DNA from: Isoetes taiwanensis
Taxonomy: Eukaryota > Streptophyta > Lycopodiopsida > Isoetales > Isoetaceae
DNA: 64,000 nt
Direction of reading: 5' to 3'
Assembly (NCBI GenBank): GCA_021234155.1
Contig: JAJEKV010000052.1
Coordinates: 188,559 to 252,558, forward strand
Below are positions 34,610 through 45,870 of the stretch, in pieces (within the stretch, counting starts at the first letter, position 1; the number at the start of each line of letters is the position of its first letter). A model generated the notes under the pieces. It had not been told where the DNA came from. It was given only the letters and a program-made list of their open reading frames with translations, and made no database searches. The position numbers and the translations under genes are program-made.

Positions 34610-36149
34610 ATGCCTACAAGCGCAGAGTCTAACAGAATTTCCAATGGAGACTCTTTGGATCTCCATGGAGGATCCAAAGAACTCCATGCTTTCCTTCTGC
34701 CATTTCCAGCCCAAGGTCACATTAATCCCATGATAAATCTTGGCAAAAGGCTCCTCTCAGTTGGCTTCACTCTCACATTCCTCAACACAGAGCCCTTCCA
34801 CAGACTCCTCAACAATGCCTGGAAATCCTCAGAAGGCTCCAATGTGAAGCTCCTCAGTGTTCCAGATCCCATGTATGGAAAAAATGGCAAGGATGCACAC
34901 CATGCATTCTTGAATTCCAGTCACCTTCAATTCAAAGATGATGTCCAAGATGTTCTTCAGCCAATGAGAGATGAAATATCTTGTCTTATTTATGATCCGT
35001 TATTGCTCTGGATACCTGATCTGGCAGACCAGCTTGGGATTAAGTGTGTTGCATTTTTCACGTCCTCTGTGGTGTTGAATGTGGTTATGAGGCAGATCCC
35101 TCGGATAATTCAGGAAGGATTCATACCTGTAAATGAAATAGGTAAGGTGGAACTCATCCATGTTAGTTTTCTGTTTCTGTTGTTCATCGTTTGATTTTAA
35201 GAAGTCTAAGTTAGTTAATGTATTTGTTTGTGCAGCTACTTCAAGAGGGAATGCTCCTATGATTTCTGGCATTCCTGTTGTGTCCCCATTGAATGCCTTT
35301 GATCTTCCTGTAACTTTGCATAGAATTGATCCATATGACCCCGGGTATTCGAACCGGATTGCGCGCTCGAAGGAAATGGACAAGGCAAAGTGGGTGCTGG
35401 CAAATACTTTGGAAGAATTGGAGGGAGAAGCATTATGTGCATCTCAATCTGAGACTCAAAAGTTCATACCGGTTGGGCCTTTGCTGCCACCAAAAGCACT
35501 AGGGTTGCAAGACAACATTGATGAACTTGGCATGGTGGCTGGTCGTTGGGAAGAAGATGACACATGCATAAAGTGGCTCAATACACGTGCCGCCTCGTCT
35601 GTCCTCTACATTTCCTTTGGTAGCATGGCCACACTCAGCGAAGACCAAGTCCTAGAGCTAGCCTCTGGCCTAGAGCTTTCCCAAGTTCCATTCCTTTGGG
35701 CCTTTCGGACCAACCTCATCAATGGTTCCTCCAAAAGTATTCTCGACGACTTCATTCTTCGTACTCAAAATGTAGGTCTCGTCATCGGGTGGGCCCCGCA
35801 AGTGGATGTATTGCAACACCCCGCCGTAGGAGGGTTTTTGAGTCATTGTGGTTGGAATTCCACCCTAGAGAGCATATGCGCCGGGGTGCCTATGCTCGGT
35901 TGGCCCTGCTGGGCAGAGCAACCCCTCAATTGCAATTACATTTCAAATGTCTGGAGGATTGGCCTCAGACTTTTTGAACATGGAGTTGTGAACAAGACAG
36001 TCGCTACGAAGATTAAGAGGTTGATGATAGATGATGAAGGCCAAAAGATGAGAAGGAGAGCTAGAGATCTTGGTGGTAAAGCAATCCTTGCATGGGTTGA
36101 CTCTTCACACCGCAACTTACAAGCTTTCGCGTTAGCTATGAAGAAATGA
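34610..36149 (+). CDS. Family-1 UDP-glycosyltransferase, two exons
   Basis: Exon 1 is 34610-35141 and exon 2 is 35236-36149. The 94-bp intron has GT at 35142 and AG at 35234-35235, is phase 1, and the spliced frame gives 481 residues, the usual size for plant UGTs. The enzyme should move a sugar, most likely glucose from UDP-glucose, onto a small acceptor in the cytosol. The N-terminus has the catalytic His at residue 37 in FPAQGHINPM. The C-terminal half has the PSPG box starting [20 protein letters not shown], with Trp22 (GWNS) and the final Glu-Gln pair (CWAEQ) that bind the sugar nucleotide. It is preceded by a duplicated upstream region and followed by two pseudogene copies. UGT85-like glucosyltransferase is the nearest type I recognise, but the acceptor cannot be inferred. 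No frame damage is visible. Confidence 0.93.
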
Positions 36150-36440
36150 TCTTTCTCTTTGCCTGGTGAGCTAATCTCGTTATTGATTCATGTATTTTTA
36201 TCTAGTTCTATTCTTGTGGTCAATGCTCAAGGACAATATCTACATAAACAACATCTACATAAACGGCATATTGTCTTAGAAATTTTCTTAGACAACCCAA
36301 CATTATTTATTCTAATAACATGATCAAGAGTGTATATTATTGTTGGCATTCTTTTTGCCAACGAGATATTATAGAGCATTTTGATCAATATGCTACTCTT
36401 TATGAGTTGTCAATGACTTGTCTTTTTGTTGTTAAAGAAA
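36150..36440 (+). repeat. UGT 3' flank, duplicated downstream
   Basis: The segment from 'ctctttgcctggtgagctaatctc' to 'atgagttgtca.tgacttgtctttttgttg' recurs at 39272-39540 after the first UGT pseudogene. The duplication therefore included at least 280 bp of 3' flank. It probably holds the UGT 3' UTR. No clear AATAAA is seen. Confidence 0.8.
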
Positions 36441-36524
36441 ACAAATGCATTATGCAAACAAGAAATTTATCGCAGTAGCCAAAGCCACCACAAACATTTC
36501 TTTTGCTCAAACCTGTGTAGTGGA

Positions 36525-36705
36525 ACCCATTATTAATGTTCAACATTTAACAACGCTAACTGCTCAAATCAACCCACAAAAATTTCCATTATTAATGTCC
36601 AATGCAATGTTTGCTCAAATCAAACACACAAAAATCTTGCAGCATCAAATCATTATTAATGTTCAACATTTGACAATGCAATGCCTGCTCAAATCAACAG
36701 GGTCA
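36525..36705. repeat. About 65-bp tandem repeat, three copies
   Basis: Three successive units begin 'attattaatgt.ca' (about 36530, 36589 and 36652) and contain 'gctcaaatcaa' near the end. The units differ by small indels. No coding potential is supported. Confidence 0.8.
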
Positions 36706-36709
36706 AAGG

Positions 36710-38160
36710 ATATAACATATGTTGCTAGTATCTAGAAGTAGAATTTTGCTCGAGAGACATGGAACATGAGCTTTCAAGAAGAAAGATTGCTATAAACTTG
36801 ACAAATGTAGTCAATATTTAACCTAGAAAAATAGTGTTGTGTGTTAAGGTCTTCATCTATGATGATAATGCTCCAATGGTCAAATGACCAAATTGCATTG
36901 CATATACTACATGGTCGTCCAATCTTGCACAACAAATTGCATTTTCCTACTAAACTGCATCTCTACTTAATCTCGCCAAATCCTTTGATGATTTGTGGGC
37001 TAGGTCAATTAAAGGAAAGCTTTACGAATTTTACAACGACACTTGAAAGCCTTTACATTAAGGTGGATTATTACAAATATTGGGCGCAAGTCGCACTTGC
37101 ATGCCCACATTGGCCATCCAGCGTGAGGGAGTAAGACTTGCAGACCCATGTTGGTTATCCATCATAAGGGAGTAGCATCGAAAGGCAAGATTACTTAAGG
37201 GGCGAGTGTGAGCAATTTTAATTGACAATAACAACTTGGTATAGAATGACAAAAAACAATGAAACGTTTAATGGGGCAAACAAACAAAACAATAAAGGTA
37301 GCATTTGATTTCTAGACCATTAAAATGGGGCAACATGTGCCCGCAATGTATTGGCGGAAACAAACTTCTCAAGTCGATAAAAAGAAGTCTATATCAGTTC
37401 ATATTGTGAGATCTCGTAATCTATCAGCTCCTAAACATTTAGATCACGTTCCCAACTGCATTCCTAAGGATACTAAAGTTTCTTGCCTAAAATCTTTTAG
37501 AATAACTGAAATCTTTTCCTCACAATTAAATGCCTATGAGCTCAGGCGCCAATGTGAAAAGAAATCCACCCTGAGCATCATATTGCTGGTATACATTTAA
37601 AAATAATTCAATGAATAATATATACATATAATGGTTTAATTCCAAGAGATCCTCATATATATAAAGACAAAAGGTATCTGAAAACCACAACTACAATGGT
37701 AACTTAACATTAATTGAAACTCTTTTTAATTAAGCAAGAATGATTAAATCGCACCAGTCCATTTGAAATGTCTGAACCAAAACCCTATTATCCTTTTCCT
37801 GCACTTGACATATATGTCTTTGCTTCCTTTCACATTTGAGTAAACAAATATAGGTGTACTGGTGGTGCCGTAAACTAGGACAACCATAAAAGCACGCCTA
37901 ATGAAAACACTGACTAAAAATGCATAAGATGTGTGTCACATATTTTGCACTCAACCCTTTGCTTCAATAAATTTCTTATCTCAACAATTCAGCAGTAGAA
38001 ATTCAAGACTGATATCATAAGTACCAGTACATCCAATTATTTGTGGACACTGCTTATAAGCTCAAGAATTGCAACCATTGCCTCAGAAGCAAGGTTGCCT
38101 ATTAAACAGGAGCAAATCATCGAAACGGGAGCAAAAGAAATATTCCTCAAAGATTCCTTT
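36710..38160. other. No gene recognised
   Basis: AT-rich spacer. Short frames such as 36841-37134 and 37325-37600 show no family resemblance. Confidence 0.5.
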
Positions 38161-38214
38161 TTTTTAAAAAAAAAAACCAAAATGAAGCAAAAACACATTG
38201 TATTCCAGAATACA

Positions 38215-38550
38215 TTTTTTTTTTCCAGAAAGACAGAGATGTGTTTTTTTTAGCAGCGCCTTGGCTTAACCTTTAGTCAATGCCTAGCCTTATCCAATCT
38301 GAAACTAAAATGGTGGCACGAGGTCCATAGAGAAAGATCGTCGGAGCAAAAAGGGCAAAAAAAACACATCTCTGTCTTTCTGGATACATTTAATGTATTC
38401 AGATACATTTTTTTTTCCAGAAAGACAGAGATGTGTTTTTTTTTCCCTTTTTGCTCCGACGATCTTTCTCTATGGACCTCGCGCCACCATTTTAGTTTCA
38501 GATTGGATAAGGCTAGGCATTGGCTAAAAGTTAAGCCAAGGCGCTGCTAA
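38215..38550. mobile_element. Fold-back element (long inverted repeat)
   Basis: The left arm starts TAGCAGCGCCTTGGCTTAA at 38251 and the right arm ends with its reverse complement at about 38531-38549. Arms of about 140 bp remain almost perfectly complementary through 'gatcgtcggagcaaaaaggg' and 'cagagatgtg', around a small centre near 38385-38405. An additional copy of the inner 'ttccagaaagacagagatgtg' lies just outside the left arm (38222-38242). The structure fits a fold-back or MITE-type non-autonomous DNA transposon. Its RNA would fold into a hairpin of about 300 nt. Confidence 0.85.
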
Positions 38551-38599
38551 GCATGTTTCAAAATTATTTTTTTCATTAGGGTTAGTCGTAGCTCTTATT

Positions 38600-39272
38600 G
38601 TTGGTTGGGCCTTTGCTGCCATACTAGGGTTGCAAGACAACATTGATGAAATTGACATGGTAGTTGGTCGTTGGGAAGAAGATGACACATGCATAAAGTG
38701 GCTTAGTACACGTGCCGCCTCGTCTGTACTCCACATTTCCTTTGGTAGCATGGCCACACTCGGAGAAGACCAAGTCCTAGAGCTAGTCTCAGGCCTAGAG
38801 CGTTTTCAAGTGCCATTCCTTTGAGCCTTCAGGACCAATCTGGTCAATGGTTCCTCCAAAAGTATTCTTGACGACTTCATTCTTCGTACTCAAAATGCAG
38901 GTCTTGTCGTCGGGTGGGCCCCGCAAGTGGATGTATTGCAACACCTCACTGTAGGAGGGTTTTTGAGTCATTGTGGTTGGAATTCCACCCTAGAGAGCAT
39001 ATAAGATGGGGTGCCTATGCTCGGTTGGCCTTGCTGGGCAGAGCAACCCATTGCAATTACATTTCAAATGTCTGGAAGATTGGCCTCCAACTTTTTGATC
39101 ATGGAATCGTGAACAAGACAGAGGTCGCTACGAAGATTTAGAGGTTGATGATAGATGATGAAGGCCAAAAGATGAGAAGGAGAGCTAGAGATCTTGGTGG
39201 TAAAGCAATCCTTGCATGGGTTGACTCTTCACATCACAACTTACAAGCTTTTGTGTTAGCCATGAAGAAATG
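38600..39272 (+). pseudogene. UGT pseudogene 1 (3' half only)
   Basis: The segment corresponds to exon 2 of the intact UGT from 'ttgggcctttgctgcca' onward and is closely similar (for example DTCIKWLSTRAASSVLHISF). It carries an in-frame stop just after QVPFL, another inside the PSPG box (after LESI), and a short deletion after the CWAEQP codons. The N-terminal acceptor half is absent. It cannot encode an enzyme. The 3' flank is also duplicated (39272-39540). Confidence 0.93.
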
Positions 39273-40080
39273 AACTTTCTCTTTGCCTGGTGAGCTAATC
39301 TCATTATTGATTCATGTATTATACTCTAGTTCTATTCTTATGGCCAGTGCTCAAGGACCGCATTTACATAAACAACATATTGTCTTAAGAAATTGCTTAA
39401 GGCAACCCACGACTATTATTATAATAACATGATCGAGAGTGTATAACATGCTGCCATTCTTTTCGCCAACGAGGTATTATAGAGCATTTCAATTCAATAT
39501 GCTACTCTTTATGAGTTGTCACTGACTTGTCTTTTTGTTGCGAATAAGAAGGTAAAATAGGCAAGCAAGTGTTTTGTTTGCATATGCTACACCGTACATA
39601 ACCCTGCATTGTCCGCTATCATCAGGATGTATCATATACAACAAGCAAATAGTGTCTTTTAGGAGTTGCAAGTTTCTCTTGGAAAACTAATAATTGTTGT
39701 CGTTCTCTTTGAATCACAAGCTTTTGTTCTCTTTCTTTTGGAGTTCAATCTTATAAGTAATGGTTTCACTATTTAGCAGCACATGTACTCAACGATTGAT
39801 CACATACACGACTAAACGGATGCCTGGTGATGCTTGGCGTTCTAGAAGTATCAAACTTTGATGTTTGCAAGAGTTGATGTGTGGTCATGTATGTTTGTAG
39901 TAGTAAACAAAAAAACCATATTTATAGACATATACAAAATATTTGTTTTGTCAACACACAATAATATACATATATATACAAGAAATTTAATGCGTCCTAC
40001 GATGCATGTTCGCGTTTTAGCATGTTCCTACGTGCAAGTTCTTGTAAAAGAATCTCTTGAGAATACTCTAAATTCATAGA
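39272..40080. other. UGT 3' flank copy and unassigned DNA
   Basis: 39272-39540 repeats 36150-36430. From 39545 to about 40080 the DNA is AT-rich, with no supported gene. Confidence 0.6.
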
Positions 40081-40740
40081 TTCTCTAAGATTCTACCAAG
40101 GTTCTCTTAGAGGGTTCGTGAGCATTTCTCTAAATTTTATAAGATTCCCTCTAGATTCCATTAAATTTCCCTAGATTCTTCAAGATTCTAGGAAGATCCC
40201 CTTAGATTCTCTTAGATTCATTTAGATTTTATCAGATTGCCCTTAGATTCAAAGAGATTCTATAAAGATTCCCTTAGATACTCTAAGATTTCATCAACAT
40301 TTTATTAGATTCCCTTAGATTTTATGAAGATTCCTTTAGATCCCCAAGATTTTAAGAGATTCCCTTAGGCTTGTAAATATTTTCCTAGATTCTCTTACAT
40401 TTTATAAGATTTTCTTACATTCTATTAGATTCTTCTGGATTCCTTTACATTCTAGAACTTTTTAGAACATTCTAAGACTTTCTGGAACATTCTAAGACTT
40501 TCAATATATTCTAGAACTTTCTGGAAGTATTTCCCTAGATTTCCTTACATTCTCGTAGATTCCCCTACATTCTAGAACATTCTAAAACTTATTAGAACAA
40601 TTTGGAACTTTCTGGAAGAATTTTCTTAGATCCCCCCTAGATTCTCTTATGTTCTAGAACTTTCTAGAAGATTCTAGAACTTTCTAGAGCCTTCCAGAAC
40701 ATTCTAGGACCTTCTTGAACAAGCTAGAATGTTATAGTCT
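40080..40740. repeat. Degenerate short tandem repeat (TTAGATTC and TTCTAGAA types)
   Basis: The first 350 bp repeat variants of 'cttagattc' every 10-20 bases. From about 40430 to 40735 this changes to 'attctagaactttctagaaca' variants. Many units form inverted TTC/GAA pairs, the same core as plant heat-shock elements (nTTCnnGAAn). The irregular phasing points to an old, diverged satellite rather than a designed promoter. Confidence 0.85.
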
Positions 40741-40802
40741 ATTTTATCTTAATAGGAACATTACCCTTAAGTATATATGAAACATAAACTAACCATGGAA
40801 TT

Positions 40803-40872
40803 AGTGCTTGGTCTAGTTGTTAGAATGGGGGGCTGGGGGATCAATAGCCAAGGTTCGAATCCCCCACACAAC
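40803..40872 (+). mobile_element. tRNA-like block, possible SINE head
   Basis: The block contains a box-A-like segment (TGGTCTAGTTGTTAG, about 40811-40825) and, about 27 bases on, a perfect box B, GGTTCGAATCC (40852-40862), the internal promoter of RNA polymerase III. The anticodon stem region is irregular and a full tRNA cloverleaf does not fold convincingly, so a tRNA-derived SINE or a decayed tRNA is more likely than an active tRNA gene. Confidence 0.55.
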
Positions 40873-41029
40873 ATAGAAATTTTAAAAGCCTTTTCCTAAA
40901 GGATGAGCATTTAACTTGGGCCGTAGGATCTTGGACCCGATCAAGAGTCGAGATCTCACGCAACATAAGCCATAGGATCTATTACATATAATTTTCAAAG
41001 TCATGTGCACCGTAGAATATGTGCCAAGC

Positions 41030-41190
41030 AAGATAAGATATATAGAGTAAGATAAGATAAGATAGATCAAGATAGATAGGATAGATACATATAAGATAGA
41101 AAGCCATGTGATAGATAGGATAGATCAAAGATAGATAGATAGTAGGATAGATAGATCATGATCAAATCAATAGAAGAGCAGGATCACTTA
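41030..41190. repeat. GATA/GATAA microsatellite (first block)
   Basis: Interrupted runs of 'gataagata' and 'gatagata' words. A second, purer block follows at 41455-41565. Confidence 0.85.
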
Positions 41191-41194
41191 CATA

Positions 41195-41502
41195 TAAGCT
41201 ACAAACATAAGCCCCAAGCCACATTTTGGACACCTACACGATATGCCCAAAATGCCCCAAGCATCTCTAGGATCATCGGTCGGGATCATGTCAGCTCGGA
41301 CCGTAAGGATCATTTCTATACGGATTATATATAAACTCCCAAGCCATGTGGGCTTATGGATACCTAAACATCCCAAAAGCCATGTTATCATGTCACGGAT
41401 TCTCGAAAAGGTCCCATGAGATAATGACCACAAACATAAAAAGATGTATATGGACCATAAGATAAGATAAGATAAGATATATAGAGTAAGATAAGATAAG
41501 AT

Positions 41503-41562
<60 letters not shown>

Positions 41563-41860
41563 GCATGGTGCAGTCCAAATTCGGCAAATGTATTAAGCCT
41601 CTTATGATTCAGAGTCTAGACACCTACATCCTGAACAACATGTCCCAAGCATCTCTAAAAGCATCAGTCAGCTTCATGTAAAGCTCATTTCTTAAAGCTC
41701 ATTTCTTATGCTGACAGGTATAGAATATCCTCTTGTGTGGTGCTTATGGAGAACCTAAACATGCAAACATGCTCAGTTATCATGTCACAACATTCTCGTT
41801 GTCCCATGAGATCATGACCACAACCTCAAAAGCATGTTTATGGACCATACTTGTCTCATC
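41195..41860. repeat. Direct duplication flanking a GATA microsatellite
   Basis: The blocks 41220-41455 and about 41625-41855 share, in order, 'gacacctac', 'cccaagcatctct', 'gcttatgga.a.cctaaacat', 'tatcatgtcac', 'gtcccatgagat.atgaccaca' and 'tatggaccata'. The microsatellite 41455-41565 lies between them. Offset about 400 bp. Confidence 0.75.
41455..41565. repeat. GATA microsatellite (second block)
   Basis: After 'gataagataagata' words comes a pure run of about 14 'gata' units (41505-41562). It is a likely length-variable locus. Confidence 0.95.
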
Positions 41861-42109
41861 CCACACGATCAAGTGGCATCCTTAGATTAAATCTCGCTAG
41901 CTCTGATTGCTTTAGATATTACAAGTAAGTAGACATCTCTGGAATATCAATGGGAATCTTAAAACGCGAATGTCCATGCATCCATGGACTAAGAACATTT
42001 TTCGGGTCTAGCATTTTTTCACCCTGATTTTTGTATGTCGTTGAAATTTTGTCGGAATATGCTGAAATAAGTTGATACTGACCAGTTACCTTGTTTCATA
42101 AATACTTAA

Positions 42110-42570
42110 AACCTAAGTAATGGACCTTTTCCTGCACGCTGCCATGACAAACAGAAAATTTTGTAGGCAGATGCATACAACAACTGAGTCTAACTGTAGC
42201 GATGGGGTCTGTATGGAGGATCGAAAGAACTCCATGCCTATGTCAGAAATGTCAGTGCAAGTAACCTAAAGAACAAAAGGAATCCGATGTGCGAAATCCA
42301 GCCTTTAAATTTGAGCTGGCCAAGTGGAGAAAGTAAAGGTACATACTTTCTTGTGTCATGGATTGGCCTTTTTAGTTAAGTATACTTGTTTGTTTGTTTT
42401 TCCCATTCTACATTCTAAAAGGTGTGTACCTAGTAAACAGAAATGCAGGATAGAAATACTTATCTACCTTACCATATCTTACATTTCATACGGTAAATGT
42501 AAAACTTTTTTATAATCGGAATGCTTGCTTTATATGTTCTCAGTTCATCAAAGTACAGCAGCCAGCAAAG
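42110..42570 (+). repeat. Decayed UGT upstream region
   Basis: A partial copy of the dispersed upstream repeat ('ctgcacgctgccat', then further degenerate matches) and of the UGT 5' coding phrase ('ggatcgaaagaactccatgc' at about 42215) lies before the second pseudogene. It indicates several overlapping duplications of the same locus. Confidence 0.5.
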
Positions 42571-42571
42571 G

Positions 42572-43515
42572 ATGCCTACAATACAAGAGTCTAACAAAAT
42601 TTCCAATGGTAAGTTAGGCATCTACAAAGTCTAACAAAATTTCCAATGAAGACGTTTTAGATCTCGACAGAGGATTGAAAGAACTCCATGCTTACTTCTA
42701 ATATTTCCAGCACAAGGTCACATTAATCCCATGATAAAACTTGGAAAAAGGCTTATATCCGTTGGCTTCACTCTCAATTTTCACAACACGGAGCCCTTCC
42801 ACAGGCTCCTCAAGAATGCTTGGAAATACTCAGAAGATGGCAAAGTGAAGCTTCTCAGTGTTCCAGTCTCCAAATCCTATGGTATGCAAAAATGCCAAGG
42901 ATGCCAAGGATGCAGATCCCTCGGATAATTCAGAAGGGTTCACTCTTGTAAATGAAATAGGTAAATTAGAATTCATCTAAGTTATGTTAGTTTTTGTTTC
43001 TTTTGTTCACATAGTTTAATTCTAAGTTCTTTTTCTTTTCCTTGTTTTTGTAGCTACTTCAAGAGAGAATGCTCCTTTGATTTCTGGCATTCCTGTTGTC
43101 TCTCCATTGAACGCTTTCGATCTTCCTGTCACTTCGCATAGAATTGATCCATATGATCCTGGTTATTTGAATCAAATTGCACGCTCTAAGGAAGTGGACA
43201 AGACAAAGTGTGTGCTGGCAAATATTTTGGAAGAATTGGAGGAGAAGCATTATCTGCATCTCAATCTGAAACTCAAAAGTTCATACCGGTTGGGCCTTTG
43301 CTGCCATCAAAAGCACTAGGATTGCAAGACAGCATTGTAGAACTTGGCATGGTAGCTGGCAGTTGAGAAGAAGATGATACATGCATAAAGTAATACACAT
43401 GAAGCTTCATGTGTACTCTGCATTTCTTTTGGTAGCGTGGCCACATCGAAAGAAGACCAAATCCTAAAGCTAGCCTCAAGGCCTAGAGCTTTCCCAAGTG
43501 CCATTTTTTTGAATC
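42572..43515 (+). pseudogene. UGT pseudogene 2 (whole gene, decayed)
   Basis: The start MPT..ESNKISN matches the intact UGT, followed by a local duplication of 'ctaacaaaatttccaatg'. The His of the GHINPM motif is kept. The region after KLLSVP has an internal deletion that joins it to the end of exon 1 ('cagatccctcggataattcag'), and the intron is still present (about 42961-43053, GT...AG). Exon 2 begins ATSRENAPLISGIPVVSPLN and then loses frame at about 43240 and 43365. It stops before the PSPG box. This is a DNA-level duplicate, not a retrocopy, because the intron is retained. Confidence 0.92.
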
Positions 43516-43519
43516 ATTT

Positions 43520-44630
43520 CTCAGCTATTAAAGTACACCATCAGTCTTAGACAAGCAAGTGCAAAGACTTAACTGAAAGCTATTGTGTATTCCCCATTTT
43601 GGAACGCATTTGGTACCACGAACCTCACCCCTTAAGCTTAGGAGAAAGATTCATTTATTTCTGAATCCAATGCACAATCAAAACTCAGCCTTTGTAGTAA
43701 TAACCCATTTGCTTTCGAAGCCTATGTAAGCACACCATTGCTTGATCTGGAAGTATACTGTGGCTGAACTTCTTTCTCAAGATCATTTCTTGCAAAATTA
43801 GTATCGATTTAGGCAGAACGATTTCATACTTTGTTTATGATAAACACACACGATCAGAGTTTTCCTATGCTTCAAATTGTTTAAAAGTTTATGCTGCATA
43901 TAAACTTACAAGTGTAACCTTTCATGAAATGTTTATGGAAAAGCTGAAATGTTAAATCGCTGAGCCTCGTATAAAGTTCTTTTATTTGTTTCATTTACCT
44001 TGTATAACTGCTCATCATAAGTATGCATTTGTTTTAGATGCTTCAAACTTTAGTTTGACATCATGTAGCAGGAAACAATGTTAATCTCATGACCTTTACA
44101 CACTCTTTTTTAGCTGAAACCATGTTCTCAAGGGATTAGTTTGATCATGGAAGAGCTTGGGCTGCCACTTGCTTTATCTAGGCATGTCCAGGGTTAAGAA
44201 TTACTTAAGCAATGTTGTTTTCTTATACTTGGCTACATCATATATTGGGCTTGGGGCAAATAGTTTGCCTCAACCAAAGATCTAAAGTACAATTGTAGTC
44301 TGGTTAGTACACTCTTTGTGAAAGATATAAGGAATGAGATACACATCATTGCACAAGTTATGTATGTTATCACATCCTTTAGGAAGGACAAGTTTTGGGT
44401 CACATAACTTGCGACCTATGCCCATTCCACGCCCCTTAACGCTTTCAATGAGCATAAAATATACCAACTAACAAAATCTATCATGGTCTGTCCCTACCAA
44501 CTCTAGCTTCCCTCATAGTTTCTTTCCTCCACCTCATAGTTTCTTTCCTCCATAACTTCCTTCTCTTCCTTCATCTCACCCCAAGCCTGCTCTATTCCTA
44601 GTTCTCTCTCTTATCTTCACAGCTCTTTCA
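43520..44630. other. No gene recognised
   Basis: AT-rich DNA with no supported frame. A short duplicated phrase 'cctcatagtttctttcctcca' occurs at about 44512-44553. Confidence 0.5.
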
Positions 44631-44635
44631 AATTA

Positions 44636-45192
44636 CATGTAATATCATCAAATGGCAACGTAGTGAATAGCCTCCATGATGGAAACGATTTTGATTCAAA
44701 ATTCTGGCATTAAGGTTTAAACAGCATGGACTTAAGGTAAATGGATATTTGGTTGCATGAAATCGAATGTTCACAAATTTTTTAACAATGTGAATAACTT
44801 TGAAATTGTAGGTTAGCCCTGGTTTGCAAGATGAGATCAGAAACATAAATGATAGTCTTATTGATACGATTGTGGATATTAGTGAAGACGGTACTGAAGA
44901 TGCAGTTGCAGAAAAGAAGTTGTTGTAATAACATTGAATTGAGATAAATAGCAGTGATTTATGTCAGAATGCAGAACCTTTCTATTTGGTGAGTCTCGTT
45001 ACCCAACTTTGGTTCTTATTTAAGAAACAACTCTTTATAATGCTTTTGATGTCAGGCTGTAGTATCACCATTGAAGGTGCTTATTCCTCCAGGGTGCCCA
45101 GATTGCTCTCCAGTGGTTCTATCTGATGATGCATATCCCAATTACAAGTAAGTTTGTGCATCTCGCTTTAATTCCTTGTAATAATACTAACA
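44636..45192 (+). pseudogene. Mediator15-like gene fragment, inverted copy
   Basis: This is an inverted duplicate of 46163-46760. The exon after the acceptor at about 44813 reads SPGLQDEIRNINDSLIDTIV and DISEDG, matching the plant MED15 C-terminal block (EI..IN..LIDTVV.ISDE). It then loses frame through small deletions near 44915-44945. A second exon-like piece at about 45055-45148 reads VVSPLKVLIPPGCPDCSPVV, then LSDDAYPNY, matching the conserved (PLRLLVP..YP.CSP) segment, and ends at a GT donor. MED15 links activators to the Mediator tail. This copy cannot be translated through. Confidence 0.75.
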
Positions 45193-45194
45193 TT

Positions 45195-45870
45195 ATCTTT
45201 CTTGCTTGCTACTGATTTTTTCTATGGCTTCAGCCATGGCTCCATGATTTATGGCCTCAGTTTCTTGGGCATATTTGATGGAAAAAACTTCAAAATTTCA
45301 GTTTTATTTGGTGGAACTTTGAGTTGGAACCAAATACATCCTTCCCTTTTCAAGATTGATGAAATGGCTGCATTATTATGGCCATTGATTTCTTCCTCCA
45401 TCCTCGGTTGTTCTAACTGCTTGTCCGTTTGATGATGGTTCGAGTGGCTGCTTGCGAGTTCAAGCATAAAATGTGAGCTTTTTCTGATTTTTTCAGTTCT
45501 TGCTTTGCAGAATGAATTGTTTTGAGTTTCAGATCATCCATATAAGTGGTTCTCTGTTCATTTTTTCTTCCTTCATCTATTTTCTCTTTAATCATTCATT
45601 TGTTGCCTTCCATTTTGCCCTATCTGGTTTTCTTCTACCTCTTTTGATCTGCAATTACCACGAATCTAAAATGAACAAAGTTGTTGCACCTTCACCTGAT
45701 GTGATTATCATTAAGCAAAAGAGAATAGTCAAAACACGTCCAATTGTTCTGAAATCTGCTATATAGATTTGACTGAGTGAGGAGCACTAGAGGGCATTGT
45801 ACTATGGAGGGATTGTAAGAGGAAATTGAATCCAAGAGTCTTAGGATTTTAGGCAACTAAACACTTGAGA
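45195..45870. other. No gene recognised
   Basis: Spacer between the inverted Mediator15-like copies. Several short frames (for example 45500-45766) occur without family resemblance. Confidence 0.45.

Noticed and set aside
40803-40872. Functional tRNA gene
   Set aside because: Box B is perfect but the acceptor and anticodon stems do not pair convincingly by eye, so it is listed only as a tRNA-like block.
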